Assembly: GCA_031553655.1 (NCBI GenBank)
Contig: JAVBLG010000025.1
Span: 4,694 to 68,693, forward strand
From: JAVBLG01 sp031553655
GTDB lineage: Bacteria > Desulfobacterota > Desulfovibrionia > Desulfovibrionales > Desulfovibrionaceae
Direction of reading: 5' to 3'
DNA length: 64,000 nucleotides
The stretch's first letter is position 1, and each line of letters begins with the position of its first letter. The notes beneath the pieces are model-generated. The model did no database searches and was not told the origin of the DNA. It saw only the letters and a list, made by a program, of their open reading frames with translations. The position numbers were made by a program, and so were the translations under genes. Shown here in pieces: positions 17,264 to 23,645 of the stretch.

Positions 17264-17388
17264 GCGACGGCTCAATTTGCCGTCAGACAAGGAAGACGAA
17301 ACTTTTTCTCCGAGGGATAGGACTCTTTGGTCCATCCCACGGAGAAAAAACGAGTCTGACGCAGTATCACGGCAAATTCAACCGTCGC
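17264..17388 (+). repeat. Long hairpin element H2, copy b (in the flgL 5' leader)
   Basis: About 125 nt. GCGACGG pairs with CCGTCGC, AATTTGCCGT with ACGGCAAATT, CAGAC with GTCTG, TTTTTCTCCG with CGGAGAAAAA. Its tip (17314-17338) is the reverse complement of the H2a tip: GGGATAGGACTC-TTTGGTCCATCCC. It ends one base before the flgL Shine-Dalgarno (GGGAGG, 17390-17395), inside the predicted leader RNA. Confidence 0.85.
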
Positions 17389-17401
17389 AGGGAGGCCAGA
17401 C

Positions 17402-18961
17402 ATGAGCTTAAGAGTAACCCAACGTACGATGTACAATCAGTTCATCAACCAGATGCAAGGCAATCTGGGTGCATATATGGAGTCGAACATACAGGGCTCA
17501 AGCCAAAAGAAGATCAACCGTCCCTCGGATGATCCGGCGGGCATGGCTCTGGTTCTCAACTATCGCAACACCATAGGCAATACTGAACAGTTGCAGCGCA
17601 ATTTGGATACAGCTCAAGGCTGGCTAACCCTGGCCGACAGCACTCTTAACCAGGTAAGCGCCACCATAACCGAGATCAAGACTCTTGCCGAGCAGGCCGC
17701 CACCAGCACCATGACAGCGGAAAACCGCAATCAGGTCGCCACGCAGCTCCGCGAGCTTTTCGGCCAGCTCCTCAGCTTGTCCAATACCGAATTTGAAGGC
17801 AAAAGCATTTTTGCCGGGCACAAGTATTCCAATAACGCCTATGAGCTGGGCCTTGGCCTTAGCTGCCTGGACGAAGACTTTTATAATGAAAGCACTGAAT
17901 ATAAGATTGAAGGCAATTCAGACAAAACCATAATGCTGCGTTTTTCCGACAGCGCGGACCTTACAGGCGGCCCGCAGGCTGGATTGAATTACGAGTGGAC
18001 CGACAACGGCGGAGATACCTGGAACAAGGGCGGAACCACTACTGTTGACGGCAACAACACCGTGGTGGACATGAACGGCGTACAGCTGAAGATAGCCCAC
18101 AACGACCCCAAAAATACCGGCAAGTCAACGGTAATCACCGCCTATACCGATCCGGAAAATACCAGTTCCGAAGACAACGGCACAGCAATCTACATTCGTC
18201 CGACCACCTATTATCAAGGCGACGACAATGACCCACCGCCAACGGTGGAATCCTCTCCGCCTTTGTCCAACTCCGCCAATGCGAGCGCAAAGGGTTCCTT
18301 CGCCGGCAAGGCGCAAATTCGTGTCACTGACGCTGCCAAGGGCGAATATTCCTACAGCATGGACAATGGAACCACCTGGGTAAAGGCCACCACCACCGAT
18401 GCCACCTCGGCCCCCACGCGCTTCCTGGTCCCCGGCGGCTACCTTGACGTGAAAGAGGCTGTGAGCGACGGCCAACAATTTGTAATCCGCCCCCACGAGG
18501 CCGATCTTAAGTATGAAATAATGAGCGGCAGCTATGTTTCTGTAACCAACGTGGGCAAGGATATTTTCGGCGGCATGTATCAGGAATTCGGCGATACCGT
18601 CGCCAGGCCCGTATTCGACGACCATCAAGAACGCAATTTGTTCGAGATTGTGGGCAAGCTCATCGGCTGGTGCGAAACCAACAATCAGGATGGCATATCG
18701 CAATGCGTCGCCGATCTTGGAGAAGCGCAAAAGGTTATTTTGACCGCAGCCGCCAGCGTGGGCGGACGGGAAAACCGCCTTACTCTGGCCAAGGACGTGC
18801 TCAGCTTCCAAAAGCTGGACCAGGAGGAACGTTTGAGTTATACTGAGGATGTTGACCTTACCGAGCTGCTGACGCGCATGGCCCAACAGGAACTGGCGTA
18901 CAATACTGTTCTGAAGTCATCTTCAATGATCATGCAGCTGAATTTGACCAAGTTTGTGTAA
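17402..18961 (+). CDS. flgL: Flagellar hook-associated protein 3 (FlgL)
   Basis: 519 residues. N-terminal D0/D1: SLRVTQRTMYNQFINQMQGN, KKINRPSDDPAGMALVLNYR, and LDTAQGWLTLADSTLNQV. C-terminal helix: LTELLTRMAQQELAYNTVL, then SSSMIMQLNLTKFV. The family's usual length is ~300-400; the excess is an inserted beta-rich region (residues ~160-400) with SMDNGTTWVK and EWTDNGGDTWNKGG, motifs also seen in FlgK here. Preceded by a sigma-54 promoter and the H2b leader hairpin. csrA follows 35 bp later. Confidence 0.95.
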   Translation: MSLRVTQRTMYNQFINQMQGNLGAYMESNIQGSSQKKINRPSDDPAGMALVLNYRNTIGNTEQLQRNLDTAQGWLTLADSTLNQVSATITEIKTLAEQAATSTMTAENRNQVATQLRELFGQLLSLSNTEFEGKSIFAGHKYSNNAYELGLGLSCLDEDFYNESTEYKIEGNSDKTIMLRFSDSADLTGGPQAGLNYEWTDNGGDTWNKGGTTTVDGNNTVVDMNGVQLKIAHNDPKNTGKSTVITAYTDPENTSSEDNGTAIYIRPTTYYQGDDNDPPPTVESSPPLSNSANASAKGSFAGKAQIRVTDAAKGEYSYSMDNGTTWVKATTTDATSAPTRFLVPGGYLDVKEAVSDGQQFVIRPHEADLKYEIMSGSYVSVTNVGKDIFGGMYQEFGDTVARPVFDDHQERNLFEIVGKLIGWCETNNQDGISQCVADLGEAQKVILTAAASVGGRENRLTLAKDVLSFQKLDQEERLSYTEDVDLTELLTRMAQQELAYNTVLKSSSMIMQLNLTKFV

Positions 18962-18996
18962 AAAGTGTAGAGAACTAATACCATTGAGCAAATGTT

Positions 18997-19233
18997 ATGC
19001 TTATACTAACGCGTCGCCCTGGAGAAAGCCTGCACCTTGGCGAAAACATCAAAATCACTATTTTGAGTTTACAAGGCAAGCAAATAAAGATAGGGCTGGA
19101 AGTCCCGGACGATATGACCGTATACCGGGAAGAAGTTTACATACGGGTAATGGAAGAAAACCGTCTGGCGCTTGAAGCCAGCAATGAAGACCTACTGATG
19201 GCGACACAGATATGGCAAGAAATCAAGAATTAA
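18997..19233 (+). CDS. csrA: Carbon storage/translational regulator CsrA
   Basis: 78 residues: MLILTRRPGESLHLGENIKI, then GLEVPDDMTVYREEVYIRV, the complete RNA-binding beta-barrel with R44-region residues and a C-terminal helix somewhat longer than in E. coli. CsrA dimers bind GGA motifs near ribosome sites; in flagellated bacteria flagellin mRNA is a known target. Its last 22 bases overlap the fliW start, so both partners are made together. No strong Shine-Dalgarno is visible. Confidence 0.96.
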   Translation: MLILTRRPGESLHLGENIKITILSLQGKQIKIGLEVPDDMTVYREEVYIRVMEENRLALEASNEDLLMATQIWQEIKN

Positions 19234-19910
19234 TTATCAATACCCGTCTGGGTAAACGGCGCATCAACACAGACAAGATATTGCACTTTCCGCGCGGTCT
19301 TGCCGGTTTTGAAGACAAGCATGAGTTTACCCTGCTGCAGATTCGTCCTGAATCCCCGTTTCTTATTTTGCAAAGCATGGAAGAAGCTTCGCTGGGGCTG
19401 ATGGTGGCCGATCCGTACAGCTTTATGGATGATTATCAGATAAAAATAGGCGACGCCGAGCAGACCCTTCTTCAAGTAACCAGCCCCAGGCAGGTGGCGG
19501 TGCTGGTCACCGTTTCCATTCCTCCGGGCAAACCTGAAGAGGCCTCCCTCAACCTCACCGGCCCCATTCTGATTAATCATGAGGATCGAGTTGGCCTTCA
19601 GGTTCCCCAGGCCGATGACAGTCGCCCGAGCAGGAAATATCTGAATGACGAGGTGGATGCTAAAAAGAACGCGGCCTTTGCCAAGAAGACCGATTCTCTG
19701 CCCACTGAAGGCGAAACCGTGGCCGCAAGCGAAGAATCTCGAAAAAAGGGCAACCCTTCCGCGCTCGAAAACTTGACCAGTGAAGAAAACGACGGAGAAG
19801 ATGCCCCAACGGCCGAAAGTTCTCCTGTGATTGAAGAGACCGCAACGACTGCGGACGCCCCGATAACCGGAAATACGGTTGAGGCGCCTGCCGCAGAAAG
19901 AAAAATGTAA
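19212..19910 (+). CDS. fliW: Flagellar assembly factor FliW with extended acidic tail
   Basis: 232 residues against ~130-155 usual. Residues 1-~140 are the FliW fold (INTDKILHFPRGLAGFEDKH, SLGLMVADPYSFMDDYQIKI, NLTGPILINHEDRVGLQV). Known role: FliW binds CsrA and flagellin in turn, coupling free flagellin level to flagellin translation. Residues ~145-232 are a low-complexity Glu/Thr/Ala-rich tail with no recognisable domain, probably disordered. The start overlaps csrA. A terminator follows. Confidence 0.95.
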   Translation: MARNQELIINTRLGKRRINTDKILHFPRGLAGFEDKHEFTLLQIRPESPFLILQSMEEASLGLMVADPYSFMDDYQIKIGDAEQTLLQVTSPRQVAVLVTVSIPPGKPEEASLNLTGPILINHEDRVGLQVPQADDSRPSRKYLNDEVDAKKNAAFAKKTDSLPTEGETVAASEESRKKGNPSALENLTSEENDGEDAPTAESSPVIEETATTADAPITGNTVEAPAAERKM

Positions 19911-19938
19911 TTTAAAATAAAGTTTAACTTTCGATACA

Positions 19939-19973
19939 AGAGGGCTTGCTCCAATGGACAGGCCCTCTTTTCA
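19939..19973 (+). terminator. Rho-independent terminator after fliW
   Basis: AGAGGGC ... GCCCTCT stem followed by TTTTC. Confidence 0.75.
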
Positions 19974-20079
19974 TATTATATTTGTTTAGAGCACGCCGCT
20001 TGTAAAATGCTCTAACGACCCGTGCAGGGACGAACAACAAAAATCACGCTTACAAGCCGAAAGGTCTGGAGAATAAAAA

Positions 20080-20925
20080 ATGGCACGCGACATCATAGAA
20101 ATAGATGAAGAAAAATGTACTGGATGTGGACTTTGCATTAAAGATTGCGCCGAAGGCGCGCTGGCCATTGTGGACGGCAAGGCCAAGCTGGTAAGTGACG
20201 TTTATTGCGACGGGCTGGGGGCCTGCCTTGGCGCATGCCCGGAAGGGGCTTTGCGCATAATAAAAAGGGACGCGCCGGAATTTGACGAGGAAGCGGCCAT
20301 GAAAGCCAAAGAGGAACGGGAGGGTGTGGAAAATTCCGCCGGAACGGCAGGAAAAGCCAAACCCCAGCCTCACGGTTGTCCTGGAAGCATGGCCCGCAAA
20401 CTGGAGCCGCAAGCCCATGGCTGCCCCGGAAGCATGGCCAGGAAGCTTGAGCCCCTGGGTAACATGCCTGGCGTGAAAAACGTGGCCGGGTTGGGTGGAG
20501 CTTCGCCTTCATCAAACGCCGGGACGGGTGGAGACGTCTTTGTTTCCGGTCCGTCGGCGTTGGGCAATTGGCCCATACAACTGGCTCTGGTTCCGGTTAA
20601 TGCGCCCTATCTCAAAAACGCCCGCCTACTGGTGGCCGCCGACTGCGTGGGCTTTGCCCTTAGCCGCCTGCACGAATCGTTCATGTCCGGCCGCATACTG
20701 CTCATCGGCTGCCCCAAACTGGACAATGCCGAGGCCTATGTGGACAAACTGGCCGATATTATCAAAGCAAACGGCATAACCGACATTACCGTACTGCACA
20801 TGTCGGTACCCTGCTGCCGGGGCATGGCCGCGCTTACGGCCAAAGCCATCGAACGCGCGGGCGCGGATATTGTCCCGACTGTGCGGGTGATTACGCCGGA
20901 GGGAGGTTTGGTTCTCGATTTTTGA
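20080..20925 (+). CDS. Two-[4Fe-4S] ferredoxin fused to a Cys-containing C-terminal domain
   Basis: 281 residues. The N-terminus has two clusters: CTGCGLCIKDCAEG and CDGLGACLGACPEG. A linker (residues ~95-125) holds two copies of HGCPGSMARKLEP. The C-terminal half (NWPIQLALVPVNAPYLKNAR, LLVAADCVGFAL, LLIGCPKLDN, HMSVPCCRGM) has further conserved-looking Cys. Proteins of this build occur in anaerobes as putative electron carriers or iron-sulfur proteins; the partner is unknown. It sits between fliW and flagellin but has its own GGAG start site and no sigma-54 box, so flagellar function is not implied. Confidence 0.8.
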   Translation: MARDIIEIDEEKCTGCGLCIKDCAEGALAIVDGKAKLVSDVYCDGLGACLGACPEGALRIIKRDAPEFDEEAAMKAKEEREGVENSAGTAGKAKPQPHGCPGSMARKLEPQAHGCPGSMARKLEPLGNMPGVKNVAGLGGASPSSNAGTGGDVFVSGPSALGNWPIQLALVPVNAPYLKNARLLVAADCVGFALSRLHESFMSGRILLIGCPKLDNAEAYVDKLADIIKANGITDITVLHMSVPCCRGMAALTAKAIERAGADIVPTVRVITPEGGLVLDF

Positions 20926-21039
20926 AATTATCCATTACCTGAAACTGTTTTTAAAACTGAGGCTGAAGGTAAAATATGGTGTCGCAAGCCCTGTTCAAAC
21001 GAGATAAGCCTCTTGCTAAAGCTGCTGTAAGGCGTTATG

Positions 21040-21078
21040 TAAAACGAAAGGAGCGAAGTGCGACTAACACTCCGCTCC
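21040..21078 (-). terminator. Terminator of the minus-strand small-ORF locus
   Basis: On the minus strand: GGAGCG-AGTG stem pairing with CACT-CGCTCC, one mismatch, 7-base loop, followed by TTTCGTTTT. Confidence 0.65.
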
Positions 21079-21117
21079 CCGGCACGGGACAGGTATTTTT
21101 TGGGCCTCCCCGACCGG

Positions 21118-21198
21118 TTAAAGGGTTGTGACGCCTTTACCCGATGGATTTGGCCCCTTACGGTGTTCGAGCACTGTTCGGGGCCGCTTCTTTTCCAT
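21118..21198 (-). CDS. Possible 26-aa basic peptide (second small ORF)
   Basis: Minus-strand ATG at 21198 to TAA at 21120-21118. The peptide begins MEKKRPRTVLEHRKG and is strongly basic. An AAGGA site lies 6 bases upstream. The ORF begins 11 bases after the stop of the 35-aa ORF, so coupling is plausible. Its start region lies inside a long inverted repeat (CCCGATGG at 21140 with CCATCGGG at 21195, and inner GGCCCC/GGGGCC). Not recognised; may be non-coding RNA structure. Confidence 0.35.
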   Translation of the reverse strand: MEKKRPRTVLEHRKGPNPSGKGVTTL

Positions 21199-21202
21199 CG
21201 GG
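21140..21202. repeat. Stepped inverted repeat within the small-ORF locus
   Basis: CCCGATGGA/TCCATCGGG outer arms, GGCCCC/GGGGCC inner arms and GTG/CAC at the tip. On the minus strand the structure would hold the second ORF's start. Confidence 0.7.
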
Positions 21203-21209
21203 CTTCCTT

Positions 21210-21317
21210 TTATCGCAGAATTCTATCTACGAGCCAGTACGCCAGACGGGTGACAGCGCCCAACAGGGCCGCTCTGATTGCCGTCCAGACAAGATTTTTC
21301 ACCTGTCTTTCTTTCAA
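21210..21317 (-). CDS. Candidate 35-aa micropeptide, TTG start
   Basis: Minus strand, TTG at 21317 to TAA at 21212-21210. A near-ideal AAGGAGG site ends 5 bases before the TTG. The peptide starts MKERQVKNLVWTAIRAALLG and ends YWLVDRILR: a basic N-terminus then a Trp-containing hydrophobic/amphipathic helix, as in small membrane-active peptides and type I toxins. A GCCTCA/TGAGGC hairpin (21366-21379) and a TTGACA box (21413-21408) lie upstream; no good -10 is seen. A second small ORF and a terminator follow. No family recognised. Confidence 0.5.
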   Translation of the reverse strand: MKERQVKNLVWTAIRAALLGAVTRLAYWLVDRILR

Positions 21318-21545
21318 TCCTGCCTCCTTCTCTGCCCGCGCCTACGGTCAAGGGAGGCCCCGTTCGCCTCATCTGAGGCAATTGCATTTTGCCCATTTAT
21401 CTTTGATTGTCAACACGGCACACAGCGGCACACGATACCGCCTGCCGCTTCTATCATTCATCAGCTCTTGATTGGGGGGGAATATATTCCCTCTTTCCGG
21501 TCATTTCCGAAATACGCATACATGTAATTATTCAACATTTATATT

Positions 21546-21562
21546 TTGGCCCGCTTGTTGCT
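21546..21562 (+). promoter_or_regulatory. Sigma-54 -24/-12 promoter for flagellin
   Basis: TTGGCCCGCTTGTTGCT fits the consensus with 10 bases between GG and GC. Predicted start near 21573 gives a leader of only ~23 nt, almost entirely the ribosome site GCGGGAGGCAACA, whose GGA could also be a CsrA target. Confidence 0.75.
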
Positions 21563-21595
21563 ATATTCGCCATCACATAATGCGGGAGGCAACAA

Positions 21596-23557
21596 ATGTC
21601 ATTGGTTATCAATCATAACATGATGGCCGCCAATGCCGCCAAAAATCTCAACACGCATTATGCCTCCTTCAGCGATTCCACCCGCCGTTTGTCCTCCGGG
21701 CTGCGCATAAATTCCTCTTCCGACGATGCCGCCGGGCTGGCCATCAGAGAATTGCAACGGGCCGACATCAGAACGCTTCAGCAAGGAACCAGAAACGCCA
21801 ACGACGCCATATCGCTCATTCAGACGGCGGACGGAGCTTTGGCGATTATCGACGAGAAGCTCATCCGCATGAAAGAGCTTGCCGAACAGGCCGCCACCGG
21901 CACCTATGATTCCACCCAGCGCCTGATGATCGACAGCGAATTTCAGGCCATGGCCGCCGAAATAAACCGCATCGCCAATTCCACGGAATTCAACGGCATA
22001 CATCTGCTCAACGGCAATCTTTCGGGATCTCATGACGGCTCCGGCTTGAATTCCACCGGCGCGCTCAAGGTGCATTTCGGCACCGGCAATGACAGCGCGG
22101 AAGACTACTATTATGTGGAAGTGCAAAGCGCGCGCGTGGAAGATCTCTTTAATGTTGACGCAAGTGGGCAAATTGAGAGTGTCGGCCCGCTCACAGCCGT
22201 GACCGGAGATGTGCTGCTGGAGTCGGGAACCGTTTGGGGGGGATACGTGGACTCGACGATTTTGGGCAACGGCACACTGGCATATATATATGCTGACAGC
22301 CCGAACAGCGGAGCAGTAATATTTGCAGATCCCATTACCGGAGCTCAAATCAATTCATATGCAATCTCCACAGCCCCTGGTTATGATCTTTTTGATTACC
22401 AAATATTTATTTCAGGCAACGGCTGTGTCGCGGCCTGGGTGGAACTTGACAGAGCAACTTCAAACAGCACTTTGTACGCACAACGATTTGATAATGCAGG
22501 CTATCCACTTGATGCTTCCCCCATTTTGATCGCGTCTTCGTCTAATGCGCTCTATAACCCTACAGTTTCGTATCAGCCTGATGGAAGCTTTGCCATTGCC
22601 GTAAGTGAAGAGGTCAGCGCGGTGAATCATAACTCGTATATGTACGTTGTGGATAAATCCGGCACTGTTACCACAACGCCTGTGGTTTCAAACATGGGGT
22701 ATTCCGATGTAATCAGCCTTGCTGACGGCAGACTGGCGCGTTTCTATTCCGATAATTTATATATCCATGGCATTATCACGGACGGTGACGGCATAACCAA
22801 TCCTGTGCCTATGCAAGCAATTTCACATGGCTGGGGGTGGTCGGGGAGGAGTAGCTCTGTGGCTCTTCAGGACGGCAGCAACGGATTTGCGATTTTTGCA
22901 GATGACTCCATCAGTATCTTTAATTCCGACGGAACCATACGCTCTCAAACACCGGTTAACGGCCAACCGTCCGTTTCTTGGCCAGATCAATCCCTTACAA
23001 TTTTACCCTCCGGGCATCTGGTGGCCGTTTGGGGCGAATGGGATCGCCAGGGAAATGGAACCTATGATGTATATGGGCAGATTTTCAATGCCGACGGCAC
23101 AGCTTTTGACAGCGAGTTCAAAATAGACGGTATATCTGGGTGGCCGTATTATCCCATTGTTTCTGCGGACAAAGAAAACGGCTTTACTGTGACATACGCG
23201 CACGGCTTGGAGCTTTACTCCAAGACCTTCGACTTCCCTGTGCATAAGGCCGATTTCAACATCCGCACTCAGGACAATGCCCAAAAGATGCTGGAAAAAA
23301 CCGAAGACGCCATAATAAAAAAAGACAAAATCCGCGCTCACCTCGGGGCCTTGCAAAACCGTCTTGAAAATACCATTTCCAATTTGAATATTCAGGCCGA
23401 AAACTTGCAAATGGCCGAATCGCGCATTTCCGACGTGGATGTGGCCACGGAAATGACGACATTCACCAAAAGCCAGATATTGACCCAGGCCGCAACGGCA
23501 ATGCTGGCCCAGGCCAATTCATTGCCCAAGATGGCTTTGCAGGTGATTGGCGGGTAA
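21596..23557 (+). CDS. fliC: Flagellin with inserted seven-repeat (beta-propeller-like) domain
   Basis: 653 residues. D0/D1 N-terminus is standard: SLVINHNMMAANAAKNL, RRLSSGLRINSSSDDAAGLA, NDAISLIQTADGALA. The C-terminus is standard too: AESRISDVDVATEMTTFTK, ILTQAATAMLAQAN. Between residues ~195 and ~547 the usual D2/D3 is replaced by seven repeats of 46-55 residues, each with a G-x-Gly-Asn/Asp turn then a hydrophobic strand: LGNGTLAYIY (223), SGNGCVAAWV (273), QPDGSFAIAV (327), LADGRLARFY (375), DGSNGFAIFA (426), LPSGHLVAVW (470), ADKENGFTVT (524). Partners like TLYAQRFDNAGYPLD and DVYGQIFNADGTAFD resemble repeats of large secreted adhesins. The inserted DNA is visibly more AT-rich with different codon use. 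One Cys (C277), rare in flagellins. Sigma-54 promoter and GGGAGG site upstream. Confidence 0.93.
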   Translation: MSLVINHNMMAANAAKNLNTHYASFSDSTRRLSSGLRINSSSDDAAGLAIRELQRADIRTLQQGTRNANDAISLIQTADGALAIIDEKLIRMKELAEQAATGTYDSTQRLMIDSEFQAMAAEINRIANSTEFNGIHLLNGNLSGSHDGSGLNSTGALKVHFGTGNDSAEDYYYVEVQSARVEDLFNVDASGQIESVGPLTAVTGDVLLESGTVWGGYVDSTILGNGTLAYIYADSPNSGAVIFADPITGAQINSYAISTAPGYDLFDYQIFISGNGCVAAWVELDRATSNSTLYAQRFDNAGYPLDASPILIASSSNALYNPTVSYQPDGSFAIAVSEEVSAVNHNSYMYVVDKSGTVTTTPVVSNMGYSDVISLADGRLARFYSDNLYIHGIITDGDGITNPVPMQAISHGWGWSGRSSSVALQDGSNGFAIFADDSISIFNSDGTIRSQTPVNGQPSVSWPDQSLTILPSGHLVAVWGEWDRQGNGTYDVYGQIFNADGTAFDSEFKIDGISGWPYYPIVSADKENGFTVTYAHGLELYSKTFDFPVHKADFNIRTQDNAQKMLEKTEDAIIKKDKIRAHLGALQNRLENTISNLNIQAENLQMAESRISDVDVATEMTTFTKSQILTQAATAMLAQANSLPKMALQVIGG

Positions 23558-23645
23558 TCGGATAATTAAGCCGCTTTGTATCTGGATGCCACCGAGCTTG
23601 AGGCGGTCAACACCACGCTTTCCGGCATTGGGGAGGTCCCCTCAA

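Noticed and set aside
21040..21420. Known structural RNA (RNase P RNA, tmRNA, 6S, SRP RNA) in the gap before flagellin
   Set aside because: None of the conserved sequence hallmarks of these RNAs could be seen; the small-ORF reading explains the ribosome sites better.
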